Shown in pieces: positions 1-14,247 of a stretch of 64,000 nt of DNA. Within the stretch, counting starts at the first letter, position 1. Each line of letters opens with the position of its first letter. The notes under the pieces were generated by a model. The model did no database searches. It saw only the letters and a list, made by a program, of their open reading frames with translations, and was not told the DNA's origin. The position numbers were made by a program, and so were the translations under genes. The DNA comes from Gamsiella multidivaricata (lineage: Eukaryota; Mortierellomycota; Mortierellomycetes; Mortierellales; Mortierellaceae). Location: NCBI RefSeq assembly GCF_025024155.1, contig NW_026251737.1, forward strand, positions 346,577-410,576, written 5' to 3'.

Positions 1-746
1 ATTACCAGTGGAGGTATTCCAGCATTCTGCATAAAGGACAGCTGCGAGGGAGTGAAATCGAGCGAGCAGGAGAAAAAAAAGAAAAAAAAGAAAGAACGTG
101 CTCCAGCATTGCTTGCATGGGTATCCCAGCTCTCTGGATTGGACTGTGGTATGAGGTATATGGGGATCGTTGGCCAGGACGATGGAGGTACAAAAGGAAG
201 CCGTGAGCATTGTGAGGAGCACAGAAACTGGCATGGACAACAATCTGAGGCGGCAGCAATGTGTGGACATAGTGGATAAAGTGGATAAGTGAGAGAGAAA
301 GAGTTGTTGCGTGTGAGTGAGGATATGGGTTGGAAAGAGCCGAATGGGCGCCCTGAGTAATTGGCGAGCAACGCGGGAACCCATCTTGTCTTGACCCAAC
401 AAACCTGGTTAGCAAAGTACCTTTCCATGCACCCTCCATTGTGTGCGGAGTACATCCTCGTACCTTTTTCTCACTACGTGGTTTTTGTTGTCTATGCATT
501 CGCAAACAAACTCTTCCCCACATACGACGACCCGCTCGTGGAGGTTTTTAGGGGGCGAAAGAAAAAAAAATCCGAATCCCTCTCTCTCTTTTTTTCATCT
601 CTTTCTTCATTCCATCTCTCTCATCGCATCCTGATGTACTCTTCTCTTGAAACAGGGGGGCGCTGAAACTGCTTGCTACGTCGTATACGAATCTTTTCCA
701 CAAAAGGACTAAACTAACGGCCTAATGGCCTGATTATCATTACTAG
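1..746. other. Region upstream of the first recognised exon; possible missing 5' exon
   Basis: No conserved protein was recognised here on either strand. An acceptor-like TACTAG ends at 746, directly before an open frame that runs into the DYRK kinase. The true first exon and start codon of that kinase therefore probably lie in this stretch. Pyrimidine-rich tracts (around 580-625) and A-rich tracts (around 70-95) look like promoter, UTR or intron sequence. Confidence 0.4.
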
Positions 747-3700
747 AATACAACGCCGACGGCAAGGACAACTATCGCAAATCCCTGCCAGCAAAGTCGC
801 GTCAGTCCACTGGAGCAATCATTCCCCAGGTGCCCTACTCTTGGATCCAATCTCAAACCCCTGACCAAAGCCAGCAACAACAGCCACAGCACGAACAGGG
901 CTCCAGGAAGCAGTCGAGGCAAGGTTTCCACGAACAGGAACACCACGCGAGTCAGTTCCAGTACGAGCAGCAGCTGCAATACCAGCAGGAGGACGCCTTT
1001 AGACAACAGTACTATCAACAGCAGTTTCTTCAGCAACAGCAGCCGCCCCAAACCATGGACATTGCTCAGTATCGGACGCACGTTCAGCAGCAGGGCTCTT
1101 CTTCCCCACATCGCCGCGGTCAGAGCTCTGGGTGAGTGTGGGATCTGGGTCATGAGCACATTAATGTGGTCGTGCATATTTGTTGTACCCGAGTGCGCCT
1201 TTTTGGCGTGTATGCCTCGGACCACGAGTAGGTTCTCTTCATCTTTACACTGCTAATCATACTCAACCACTTGCTCACCCGTGTCTAGGTCGGACATGCC
1301 CATGTCTCCCAATCCTCCGTTGACGCCGTCGTCCATATCCAACTCGGATGGCTCTCCTATGACGACCTTGACGAGTCCCTTGAGTTCTGGCAGGAATAGT
1401 TCAGGACAGCATGTGCAATACCAAAGACAGTCGGCGCAAGCACCTCCATCGCCTGCATCTAGTGCCCACTACCGCAGCAAGTCTTATTCGTCTGGGCCTA
1501 TACCCCTCATTATCCCTTTGGAATCATCACCGAAATTAGCGGAGCAGGGATCCTCACCTTTATCAAAGCACCATTCGACCCAGGGAAGTCTGACACCCTC
1601 TCGTAAGAGCACTATTGATGCCCCAACTCCTCGGGACCATTACAGGCGCTCAGAATCATACAATACTCTCCAGTCACGGACGTTGCAAAAGAACAACGAC
1701 AGCACGTCAGATCTGAACTCGGGAGCGTACGCCACCTCCACAGCGGCGCCTCCTCAGGACCCAACTACGCCAGCAGACCCTTCGAACGGCGCTGAACAAG
1801 CGCTAAACAAGCGGGATTCTTGGAGAGAGCAGGAGCAGTATTTGCTACAGCTGCAGCAGCGAGATCATCAGACACGGGCAAAGCACAAGCGGGAGAGTTT
1901 TTACGCTGCCTTCCAGAACGGCAACGGCACCAGCGCCAACAACATCAACGGAAACGGAACCAACGGCACTGCCGACCTTGCCAACGATGAGCCGAAGCAA
2001 GCCTCAAAGACGCCCCCGAGAGCTGCATCGCCTCATCTTCCTAGTGGCATCCCCCAGCTTAGAACAAAGTCTAGGAGCGGGATCCCCTCCACTCCCACTG
2101 CTGAATTCAAAGGTCGTCCTACGCCTCCACCTCGCTCAAGATCGCGCACCCCCGCTGGCAGCTCAGGACCATCCATCCAAACAATCGACCCTACGCCTCA
2201 GCAGCCACAGATGCCACGACAGTATTCTGGGGAGCTTCATTCGATTCTGCGAAAGTCTGTTGCCGTGCCAGAAGATCTATCAGCATCTATGCAGCGTGCA
2301 GAACAGCACCGATCGCCAGTATCATCGACACCCAACAGCAAATCCGGAACTCCGCTACCACAAACAGCAGACACCATCCCAGTTCCAGTTGCAGACATGA
2401 CCAAGCACCTGAGCTCGCTGGATCTTAAGGAAGCAGCGCCAAAGGTCGTACGGGTACCCGCAACAGCACCCGTGCCTGCTTCGCCCGTGACAAAAAGGCA
2501 ATCTATCGTGGGTAGTTTGAGCGGTTCAAATCGCCGAAGCATCGTTTTCGACACATCCAATACACCTGTTCGTACGACTGCAAACGGAACTGCGAACGGA
2601 TCAGAGAGTAGCGTGGGAAGGATGAAGGATGTAGGCGTGATGGTGTCTGGCGGCAGGGAGAGGACGTCTATATTCTCTAGTGGCAGCAGCAGCAGCAACA
2701 ACGCTCAGTCAAGCGTCACCCGCAAGCGAGGAAAGGTAAAGTGTTTCATCTGTGCATCTCTCCCTCAAGATGTCTATGCTGTAGAGGTTGAAGCATATGG
2801 TATACTAATAACTTTGTATTATTGACAGACATTGTCCGCTATGGACCCTCCCAAAGCCAAGCCTGCGCCAACAATCCTTCCTCCCATGTATATGTCGACG
2901 ACCTCAAGGTCCAGTAACGTTTCGGCACCAATGGCTTCGCGAGCTGCCGGATCTATGATCCCAAGTCCCTCTGGCACATCTCGCGGAGGCACCGTGACAC
3001 CCAGGGAGGCGTCGTCTAAGATCGGCTCCAGAGTACTGGCTATTGAATCTTCCGCTCAAGATTTAAAATACCTCCGCCGTGGCAGTGGCAGCACCATATC
3101 ATCCTCCAAGGCTTCGACGCTTGCTGCCAACAATGCGGAGAAACCAAAGAATGCCAGAAGCTTTTCGAGTGGACTGCTGAGTGGATTGAGTCGACGTCGC
3201 TCAGTTGTGGACACTCTGACCATCTCAACAAACAGCGGGTCGACGGCAGGCGATGGCTCCTTAACGCCTAAACATTCCTCTCACTCAAAGTCGGCTTCTG
3301 GACCAATGTCTGCCAGAGTTCCAACTACCTCCAGTCATTTGCTGAACCAGTCAGAGTCGAAGAGGACACCGACGAGCGAACTTCGGACACCAACTGCACG
3401 ATCTTCTCCCTCCATGCAGACCAAAGCCTCCTCGAGTTCGGCCAATATCTCAAATCCAATCAATGCCTATCCACCACCATTGTACGGACAAGGTGGTAGT
3501 GCATCATCTGAATCCAAGTCCTCGAGAAGCACGACCTCAGGCGTCAGTCCGTTCCCACCACTGTCGCCTTATGCTGCCTTGAAGCTGTATGCACCTTACT
3601 TGAGCATGTATGAGCGTGCTGAAATCAGCGACTATCCACAGGTCTACTACGTGGGCCAAAATTGCCGACACAAGAAGCCGGCCAGCATGGAGGCCAGCAA

Positions 3701-3796
3701 CAGCAATTTCGGTAAGTGCAGTTTGATATCGTCGTTGGCAACGCTAGTAATCATGTGCATGAAATATTAAAGGTGACTATGTCTTTTTCTCATGGT

Positions 3797-3834
<38 letters not shown>

Positions 3835-5906
3835 TTTAGGTTACGATGATGAGCGCGGAGATTACCTGATTGTGAACCATGACCATCTTATGTATCGTTA
3901 TGAGGTCCTGGACATGTTGGGCAAAGGATCCTTTGGGCAGGTCGCCAAATGCTACGACCACAAGACGGGCGAATATGTCGCTATTAAGATCATCAGAAAC
4001 AAGAAGCGTTTCCATTGCCAGGCAGTTGTTGAGATCAAAATCCTTGACAATCTAAACAAATGGGTATGTAGTTGTTTTGTGTATCTTTTTTGGTATCTGC
4101 AGCCGTTTCTACCGATTACTGACCACCTCCTACTCCATCTCTTTTACGCTTTCAGGATCCCGAGGCCAAACATAATTTGATCCGCATGACCGACAACTTT
4201 TACTTTCGCAACCATCTCTGCATCGCAAGTGAACTGCTTTCTATCAATCTTTACGAATTTATCAAGAGCAACTCTTTCCAAGGGTTCAGTCTTGGACTCA
4301 TTAAGAGGTACAGCTTTTTACTTTTATTTTATTTTTTGCTGCTTTTGACGCGTCGCTACTGTGATAGATGCACTAATTATGGTGCTTCATGACAATCGAT
4401 TATAGATTTTGTACGCAATTGCTGCAGTCATTGGATTTGCTCACCAAGCACAGCGTCGTGCACTGCGATCTCAAACCTGAGGTAACGTTCATAGTCCATT
4501 ATAAATGTCCTCGAAGACTTAATCACCAGTGCCCTTGATGCTAACGTCGAACTTTACTTTTGTCTGGCAAACAAATAGAACGTGCTGCTGAAGCATCCTA
4601 CAAAGTCCAGTATCAAGGTCATTGATTTTGGAAGCAGTTGTCTCGAAAACGAAAAGGTTTACACCTATATCCAGTCGCGCTTCTACCGTTCACCCGAGGT
4701 CATTTTGGGCATGTCGTACAACATGGCGATCGACATGTGGTCCTTGGGATGTATTCTCGCAGAGCTGTACACAGGATACCCTCTTTTCCCTGGCGAGAAT
4801 GAGCAGGAACAACTTGCTTGCATCATGGAAATCCAGGGAGTTCCAGATCGATACCTCATTGAGCGGGGCACTCGCAAGAAGGTGTTTTTTGGTATGTTCG
4901 CGAGCACGTTCTATATGTATCGCCGTTCACACCCGCCAAATATGCTGAGCAATGAACTAATTGACATAAACATTTTCATTATTTAGATCCTCTTGGAAAC
5001 CCGAAATTGGTCGTTAATTCAAAGGGCAAGAAGCGCAGGCCGGGCTCAAAGACCTTGGGGCAGGCCCTCAAGTGCAGTGACCCGTTGTTCCTTGACTTTA
5101 TCTCCCGGTGCCTTATCTGGGACCCTGAGAAGCGCATGAAGCCGCGGGAGGGACTGCAGCATGAGTGGATCTCGGACATCCGCACTCCTGTACGCTCTCT
5201 TTTCAGTCCGCCTCCTGCCTCTGATACCACTCTGAATAGCAGCATCAGTAGCAACGGTTCATTGTCTTCTCGGCGCCGTAGCTCGATGTAAGTTTTTCCA
5301 GGACATGTGTCCCTTTATTCACTTCGATACGCTATGACTTCAATGCTGGAACAGCCGCTAAAACGCTTTTTGTATTATTCAACATCTAGTTTCTCGGGTC
5401 AAACTTCGAGCTCATTCTCGTCGCGTCCACTTAAGGTTAAGACTGAGTCCGATGCCGGCAATTCATCATCTGGGTCGATCCGTTCAGGACGTAGCCATGT
5501 CAGTGCCAGCATTCCGACTTACTCTGGTAGTAGCGCAAACCAGAGTTTCCACGCGAACAACAGTCAGGGATCGGTCTATAGCCACCACGGATCGTCCTCG
5601 AGCAGCCATTTGGATGTGTCGAATGGAAGCAAGTATGGATCGCACTATACCAGTCTCTATGCGAACCCTACGTCCTCCTCGTCAGCACACACGATCTCGG
5701 CTGCCTCGAGGAGACTGACTGTTGGAGGTGGAGGTGACATGTCTGGTTCCGGCTCCGGCTCGTTCTATGGTGGATCGCCGTCGTCGTCGAGAAAGAATAC
5801 AACGAGTATGTACGTAACAGGTTCGAATACGATTGGAGTTTCTTCTGGCGCAGAATATTTGCGCCAGGCGAATGCCAGTTCGAACACACGAAGCAACCGA
5901 GCTTAA
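747..5906 (+). CDS. Class II DYRK-family protein kinase (Pom1/DYRK2-like), 5' end unresolved
   Basis: Dual-specificity, tyrosine-regulated CMGC kinase; Pom1-type relatives act in cell polarity and cell-size control. Exons read in phase: 747-1131, 1289-2735, 2829-3711, 3840-4063, 4156-4307, 4406-4481, 4579-4891, 4987-5287, 5390-5906. The N-terminal ~900 residues are Ser/Pro/Gln-rich and disordered. The catalytic domain follows a DYRK-homology (DH) box and shows the glycine loop [12 protein letters not shown] lysine, HCDLKPEN catalytic loop, DFGSSC, the activation loop [13 protein letters not shown] with its autophosphorylated second Tyr, and [15 protein letters not shown] in place of HRD is normal for DYRKs. 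The C-terminal ~200 residues are Ser-rich. The intron before the kinase domain carries a 31-T run near its acceptor. The reading frame is open at 747 with no convincing ATG, so at least one upstream exon is missing. Family assignment is firm; Pom1 orthology is inferred. Confidence 0.9.
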
Positions 5907-5966
5907 TCAGGAAGAGGAAGGGTTGATGATATGTATTTTTGAAGAAGGGTGCGCAAGATGTATTGT

Positions 5967-5972
5967 AATAAA
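5967..5972 (+). terminator. AATAAA polyadenylation signal of the DYRK gene
   Basis: A canonical AATAAA lies about 60 bases after the kinase stop codon and is the first such hexamer downstream. Confidence 0.5.
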
Positions 5973-6332
5973 ACGGAGGTGTGTAAGATGTCAAGACGGG
6001 CTTTCATAGTCCCGATCATGCTTTGTATAAATGCTTTCAATTTCGCATGCGATCATGTTTAAGATGGTTGGTTTTCTGTATCATGAGCGTTCTTGCTGGC
6101 ACAACTGTCCTTCCTTGATCTTGTTCAGTGTTGGCAGCTTTGGGAGAAAAAGTGAGATCAAAAGGTGACATTCCAAGACGGGATCGTCGGCTTTAAAACG
6201 CAAACGTTTTTTTTTTTTTTTTTTTTTTGCTTTGTTTTATTCCTTTTTGGCTGGTTGGGGTTGCTTGATGCATGTTTGTTGTTGAAGGATCGTCCATTAT
6301 TTAACAAATACAAGAAATTGTGGTCTCTCTCT

Positions 6333-7049
6333 CTACTTGGCTCCACCCATCATCTCGGCGTTGGCCTCTGCGAATCTCTGACCGACACGCTCCGAGTGCT
6401 TCAAGAACTTATCGGCGCACTTTTGTACGCAGCCCTCCTATGGAAATATCGAAAATAGGTAGGTGATGTTGATTCAATGTTATGTTACGTTAATTGATGA
6501 GGAGAGGGGTTTGGGCTTGTTGCTAGCTGTTGTCTTTCTCTCTCTCTCACTCTCACACACACACACAAAAGAGAAAGAAAGAAAGAAAAAGCAGCATAGG
6601 TCAAGGATCAAGATCTTACCTCTTTTGAAGTGAGGGTCTTGGAAGTAAAGTCGTTGACGCAGTCCGTGAAGCAGCGCTCGACGAGTCCACTGTAGAGCTT
6701 CAAGAAGTCCTTCATCTATGATAGAGAAAAATGTCATCCGATAGAACATAGGACGTAGAGCGCTGTCCGTTAGTCGTCGTTGTAGTTCTTATAGTTCCAC
6801 AATGCTCAGTGCCCTTCTCCTTCGCAAGCGTAGGTTCGTCCCGCGCATATGTATGTGTGTGCGTATGCGTTCCCCCACGACGTAGTATGTTCTACGACTC
6901 GGCTGGAAGTCTACTGCCCCGTTATAGTATGCTGGTCAGGTAATAAAAAAAAGAAAAAGAAAAAAAGAGTCTCTTTCGCGTACCTGCTTCTGCTCCATGA
7001 CACGCTGAAGGTGGTTGCGCTCGGCATCGTTGAATTGCGAAAAGTCCAT
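6333..7049 (-). CDS. TIM9: Mitochondrial intermembrane-space chaperone Tim9
   Basis: Small TIM chaperone that, as a Tim9-Tim10 hexamer, ferries hydrophobic inner-membrane and outer-membrane precursors across the intermembrane space. Three exons on the minus strand, 7049-6984, 6715-6620 and 6437-6333, give 88 residues, the usual Tim9 length. The start [10 protein letters not shown] and the twin CX3C motifs (CFTDC and CVQKC) with the helical spacing between them are diagnostic; the Cys pairs form the intramolecular disulfides made by the Mia40 pathway. No presequence is present, as expected. The second intron has AC and GA simple repeats (around 6536-6585). Identification is by recognised motif and length; Tim10 and Tim13 are less likely because of the N-terminus. 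Confidence 0.93.
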
Positions 7050-8036
7050 GGTTATTGTAGTTGTTGTTGTTGTTACTGTTACGGTTGCTGCTGCTGCTTC
7101 TGGGCGGAAGTGGGTTGATGGGTCTTGAGGGTGGAAGAGCGGTGGGGAGGATGTAGGTGAAATGGGCGATCTTTTTCCGTCCTGTTTGTGATGGTGGCTT
7201 GGGTTTCTATTGGATCGTCCCCCACTCCCCTACCCTCATTCTCTTTGTATAGTTTGTGTTTGTGCTTCTTCAATCAATTTTGCATACTTCCTGATCACCT
7301 CTACACATCTCGCGAGACTCGGGACATGAAAAACTCGGACTCGGATAACAAGAAGTAAGAACCAGCGCTGTTTCCTTGCCTCTCGACTTTTGGCTGTTGT
7401 TTGTTGATGCTGCTGGGGGGGGGGGGGGGGGTTCGCGATGATTATACAGAGATATACTCTTAAAGGAATATACAGCTCTCTCTCTCACTAGCAGAGCATT
7501 ACGACCCATACTAGAAGTAAAAGCCGTTTAGATGTCTGAAACAACGCTTTGGAGAGAGGAAAAAAAGCAAGCAATTGTTTTTTTTTTCTTTTACTCCCGG
7601 GTAGACTTCAGGCACTGAAGGGTTTATTTGCTTTTGAGGTTTTCTTTGCTTTGGTTTGCGGTGACAGATGAAGTTGGTCCTTAATGATTACGACATTTGT
7701 CTAATCTTCTCTATGAGCGAGCCCCGTACTTGGAAGAATGGAATAGCTCTTTATTTTTTAATACCATGTTATTAATCGCACGTTTTCAGTCCCTGTTTTC
7801 TTTCTCTCTTTCTTTTTATCTTGTAGGTCGGTGTCTGGGAAGAATTATTATAGGCGAACTGTTGGGATATGACTATAGGTCTACCCACGAATTCCTCGAC
7901 AGTGTTTTATTTTGTTTTATGAGAATAAAGAAGAACGCGTTCATGGAAAAGATAGAAGATTGTGTGTATGTGTTCCAAAAGATCTGCCTATGCTAAAATA
8001 GTTCTAGTGATATTCAAACGCTCCAACCCTACAGGC
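7050..8036. other. Intergenic region, no gene seen
   Basis: The stretch upstream of Tim9 holds low-complexity tracts and short open frames with no recognisable protein. Nothing convincingly coding is visible before the thioredoxin remnant. Confidence 0.5.
7415..7431. repeat. Poly(G) tract of about 17 bases
   Basis: An uninterrupted G run in intergenic DNA. A shorter G run occurs in the first-listed intron of the proteasome gene (near 13471-13482). Confidence 0.9.
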
Positions 8037-8310
8037 TTACCAGTTACTAGCGAGTACCCATGATTTCATTGGCCCTGGCTTGATTTTGTTGTAAGGCTGG
8101 AATGTGGGCATGACCTGGATATCTCTTGCAACGGCGATTTCAGGTACCGCCTCCACATCCACCATTACAAACACGGTATCGGCTTGGCTGAAGGAAGGAA
8201 TCAGTCGAGAAAGTATGCAGCCGCCTTCCAGGGTCGTTTGCGGCCTAACGCTTGCTCAGGGTTGATGAACTCCTGCAAGGAGTGGACTCGGTAGTGAGAT
8301 GCTGTGCCTT
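8037..8310 (-). pseudogene. Decayed thioredoxin remnant
   Basis: The minus strand reads, in one frame down to a TAA at 8037-8039, a segment very like the centre of a classical thioredoxin: LIPSF, then VFVMVDVEAVPEIA, then VMPTF with the conserved cis-Pro. A second frame just upstream gives VHSLQEF, which resembles the first helix of thioredoxins. The two pieces lie in different frames, and the region where the active site WCGPC should be reads GGCIL instead. No clean intron joins them and no second redox Cys is visible. This is best read as a pseudogene; a poorly resolved spliced paralogue is the alternative. Confidence 0.6.
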
Positions 8311-8536
8311 TGGCAAAGAGAACAAACACGCTTGTCCGCTGTGTTTCTGTGCGCATACATTTTCGATTCAAAAAGGAACACGACGAGGCAGTCACTTTCA
8401 GCAACAAACAAAACGCTTTTTTTTTTTTTTTTTCTGTGAGAACTGTTCAAACCGTTGGCCGCCTCTCAATCATTCCCCTTTGTCGGTTCATCCTCACTTT
8501 ATACCACCACATCTACTCATATAGACACCATTCATA

Positions 8537-10324
8537 ATGTCGAAGCGAATTCAGGATAACGACGAGGACATGCGCGAGGCAAAGTCCGCCTTCAACGTCG
8601 GAAACCGCCACACGGTCGAGGACGAGGGCATGGGTGAATTCGAAGATCCCTGGGAGGACGAGGTCGAGAGCGACCAGGAGGTGATTATCGAGAACGACGA
8701 CGACGATGAAGATGGTAAACAACTAGCTATGTGGTACCCTTTGCTATTCATCTTTTATGAGCTTATCTAGTTCTACTGGGCTAACATCTCCATTCTTCAC
8801 TCGTTTATTGTTTTTATTGAACCGGATAGGCATGGATTTGGACCAAGCCAATGAGATGGATCAGGACAAGGAAGAGGATGGCAAGGATATCCGTGTGTAC
8901 TTGCCCGGTCAGGCCCTGGAGAAGGATGAGGTTCTGGAGGCCGATCAGTCTGCTTACGAGATGTTGCACAGCATGAACGTCAAGTGGCCCTGCCTCAGTT
9001 TCGATATCCTTTGGGATCAATTGGGCGATGAGCGCTGCACATTCCCTGCCACGGCCTATGTTGTCACTGGAACCCAGGCTGACCTGGCTCAAAACAATGA
9101 GGTCCTGGTCATGAAGATGAGTCAGCTGGCAAAGACCAAAAACGACGATGGAAATCTGAGCGACGACGACAGTGATGATGAGGAAGTGGACGAAGACCCC
9201 ATTTTGGAGTACAAGAGCATGAAGCACCAAGGAGGCGTCAACCGTATCAGAGTAAGCAAGCATGGCAATTATTGTTTTGGTTCCCCTACGACTTTTGATT
9301 TCCGGAATCTGACTAGGATAGCTCTCATTGCTGGCAAAATCGTAGGCTATGCCTCAGCGCGATCAGCAGATTGCTGCCACATGGGCTGATACCGGTAAGG
9401 TCCACATCTGGGACTTGGCGCCTCATATCCGCGCTCTGGACCAGCCTGGATCGGTGATTCCTGAATCTGCCAAGAAGCCCATCTACACGGTTGAGTCGCA
9501 CGGACGGACCGAAGGTTTTGCAATGGACTGGTCCGAGACTGTTCCTGGACGCTTGTTGACTGGAGACTTGAACGGCAAGATTTACATGACGACGCTGAAC
9601 TGCTCAACAGGCGCAGTCACACCTGACCGCGTACCATTTGTGGGTCACCAGAGCTCGATCGAGGATTTGCAGTGGTCGCCCTCGGAGAAGGGAGTGTTTG
9701 CTTCGTGCTCAGCAGATCAGACGGTCAGGATCTGGGATATTCGTTCCAAGAAGCGTGCAGGTCTGGTGGCTAAGGTCCATACGTCGGACGTCAATGTCAT
9801 CAGCTGGAACAAGTAAGTTTCGAGTGCGATTTTGAATGCCTTATGTACCTGCAGTTGATCCGCATCTGTTTGTTGACATCAGCATTTTCTTGCGTGTATT
9901 TAGGAAATTGCCATACATGTTGGCTTCTGGATCAGATGATGGCGTGTTCAGTGTGTGGGATCTCCGTCAGCTCAATGAGAATGCCACCAAACCCACACCC
10001 ATTGCAACGTTCAAGTGGCACCAGGCACCTATCACATCGATCGAATGGCACCCCACAGACGAGTCCGTGCTGGCGGTCGCTGGTGCGGACGATCAGATCA
10101 CGCTCTGGGATTTCTCTGTAGAGCACGACGCAGAGGAGACGTTGAACGGAACAAGTCAAAAGGCGATTGTGAACGAGGCTGGCGTTGAGGTCCCCCCACA
10201 ACTGATGTTTGTGCACCAGGGTCAACAGGATGTCAAAGAGTTGCACTGGCATCGTCAGATCCCTGGATGTGTCATTTCAACAGCAGAATCAGGGTTTAAC
10301 ATCTTCAAGACCATCTCTATCTAA
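8537..10324 (+). CDS. RRB1: Glutamate-rich WD40 ribosome assembly protein (GRWD1/Rrb1)
   Basis: Nuclear WD40 chaperone that binds newly made ribosomal protein uL3 (Rpl3) and supports 60S assembly. Four exons, 8537-8714, 8830-9251, 9346-9812 and 9904-10324, give 495 residues. The start MSKRIQDND is followed by a long acidic N-terminus, then the family segment around YEMLHSMNVKWPCLSFDI (the CAF1C/H4-binding-type helix shared with RbAp46/48 relatives), a second acidic loop rich in Asp/Glu, and WD repeats with VHIWDL, VRIWDI, FSVWDL and ITLWDF. The last repeat ends with the family's HWH..IPGCVISTA segment. A ~19-T run sits in the 3' UTR. Assignment to GRWD1/Rrb1 rather than the RbAp48 group rests on the acidic N-terminus and its place before the WPCLS motif. 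Confidence 0.9.
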
Positions 10325-10660
10325 TTTCCTCCACGACTGTTGCTTTTTTTTTTTTTTTTTTTTTGACCGACGATACACCGTACCCTACACCTCTGGCACC
10401 ACTCTTTGGTCCGCAAGACCGAGAGTCAAATCTAGTTATTCTCCTTCCATCCAGCATTTTCACATACTCACAACCAACAACATTATTTTACAAAATGAAG
10501 ATACAAACGCAGACAACAAATGCCTCTATGCAACTAATGATGATTATGAGCCGTTGGAGTGCGGGTGTGGACGTAGGGTAAGCCCCTGAAGCCCGAATCA
10601 TTGGCGAGTCGGCGACCCAAAACAGGGTATTTTAGTCTACACGTGATCGATAACTCTGGG

Positions 10661-10667
10661 TATAAAG
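10661..10667 (+). promoter_or_regulatory. TATA box of the thiolase gene
   Basis: TATAAAG lies about 70 bases before the thiolase ATG, the usual fungal promoter distance for a highly expressed gene. Confidence 0.5.
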
Positions 10668-10733
10668 AGCGGGCCATGAAAATGGTTGATCTTCCACTCA
10701 TTCCATCTCCACACTCCCCTCTCATAACCAACC

Positions 10734-12654
<1,921 letters not shown>

Positions 12655-12703
12655 GGACGAGGTCGATATCGACAGCATCGAAGTCGCAGCATTTTTGTAC
12701 ATG

Positions 12704-12709
12704 AATAAA
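12704..12709 (+). terminator. AATAAA polyadenylation signal of the thiolase gene
   Basis: AATAAA is 50 bases after the thiolase stop. It is followed at 12729-12750 by a genomic A run of about 22 bases that precedes the tail-to-tail proteasome gene. Confidence 0.5.
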
Positions 12710-12964
12710 AGTAATCCCCACTCATTAGAAAAAAAAAAAAAAAAAAAAAAGTACATTACTGTTGATTTACTTTGTGTCAGGTATTCACAAGAAGGATGCT
12801 TTTATTTATAATGACGCTCCTTTCAGTTCGTTTTCCCGTTCTCATTGCCTGTCCCAGACGATGACCAGGGCCAGATCCATATATCATTCCTGCTGTGCGT
12901 CAGAATTGCATTCGTATCTTGATCCTGATTCCGATCCTGACGCCAGCAACTGCAACCGCTTTGC

Positions 12965-14116
12965 TTAGGCAATGTTGGCCAAATAATCCTTGACCTCGCT
13001 TGGCGACAATTTCCTGAATTCTGGCAAGACAACGGAGCCATCATCCTTGGTAGAAACGACTCCTGTGATGACACCGATCTCGATGGTGTTTTCTGTCATC
13101 TGGCCCTCGAACCCTTCCTTGAGTGTCAAGATAGCGGTGTGGATGGCATCCTCGAGCTCAATGTCCTCATTGTATCGCTTCTCCAAGAACGTCTTTGCAT
13201 TGACCATGTTCTTGCCGATGGCCGTGGCCTTCCATGGCCAGTATGAGCCTGAAGGATCGACCTGGTACAGCATAGGACCGCTCTCGTCAAATCCTGCGAT
13301 CAACAATGATACACCGAATGGACGCACACCACTGAGTCATTATCCCCATCGGAAAAGAAAAAATGGTGGTTAGCAAGTTAGCAAGGACGTTGAACGCAAT
13401 ATATACCTTTGCAGAAGTTAACTAAGACGACATATCGTCTTTGGAGTCACGGTATACAGTAGATCGAGGAAGGGGGGGGGGGGCTGCTACTACTGCTTAC
13501 CCAGACTGTGTGAACTCCTGCATGACGCTGGCGATTTCCTTGACGAGGATGGCGGTGGGTGGTTCCTCCATGTAGACTCTCTTGTAGGCCTGAGCAGCCT
13601 TCCTTGCCTTGTTGACGAGCACACGGTAGTCGGGACCCATGCCCGAGTAGACCATTCCAATGTTGGAGCTGATAATCGCGACCTTTTCGAGCGAGGAGTC
13701 GTCAATGAGTGTCGAGACCGCCTTTTTCTCTGTCGCGACCACGATTCCGTTGGTTGCTATCCAGAGAGAGAAAGAGGAAGAAGGGAGGAGCGAGATCGAA
13801 AGGTTAGAAGAGGTGGGTCTGATTATGGGCATTGGTGTTTGAGATATTAATGAAAGCGGATCCAATTGCTTGAGGAATACAAAGCATTGGCGCGTGTTTC
13901 GCTGAACCTGAAGACGTGTCCAGGTCTATGAGAAGGGCGAATAGCAGTAAAAGGTAACGTGTTTTTATCTTTTTCTTTTTCTCTTTTTGTTCCTTTCGTA
14001 CCTTTGATGCCGATGGAGGTGACACCGGAGTTGACGGCACTGAGGGCATACTCGATCTGAACCAACTTTCCAGAGGGCGAGAAGGTGGTGAGGGAGAATG
14101 AGTATCGGTCGGCCAT
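12965..14116 (-). CDS. PRE8: 20S proteasome subunit alpha-2 (Pre8/PSMA2)
   Basis: Structural alpha-ring subunit of the 20S proteasome core. Three minus-strand exons, 14116-14002, 13756-13501 and 13331-12965, give 245 residues (family about 234-250). The N-terminus [21 protein letters not shown] is the alpha-2 version of the alpha-subunit signature; [48 protein letters not shown] and [17 protein letters not shown] confirm alpha-2. The C-terminal region holds a short extra loop (around STKDDGS) before [14 protein letters not shown]. It is convergent with the thiolase gene and divergent from the secreted-protein gene 770 bases away. The second intron contains a G run. Confidence 0.95.
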
Positions 14117-14224
14117 GTTATGTATGCGTATGTGTTATTGATATGTCCAAAAGTGTCGAGTGGTGTCAGGAAGTCGGCAGCAATAACGAGGATGTCCTTC
14201 GAAGTTCGATGGAGAAGGAGTTGG

Positions 14225-14247
14225 GTCGAGTCGAGTCGAGTCGAGTC
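14225..14247. repeat. Short tandem repeat (GTCGA)n
   Basis: Four to five copies of the 5-mer GTCGA lie in the shared upstream region of the proteasome alpha-2 gene and the secreted-protein gene. Function unknown. Confidence 0.8.

Noticed and set aside
2237..2701. A 154-residue open frame antisense to the DYRK gene
   Set aside because: It is the antisense shadow of a Ser-rich coding exon with strong sense-strand support.
12697..12756. Possible second retro-insertion: the A run after the thiolase gene is flanked by GTACAT on both sides
   Set aside because: The flanking match is only 6 bases, and the AATAAA lies at the normal place for the thiolase's own 3' signal, so a simple genomic A run is the better reading.
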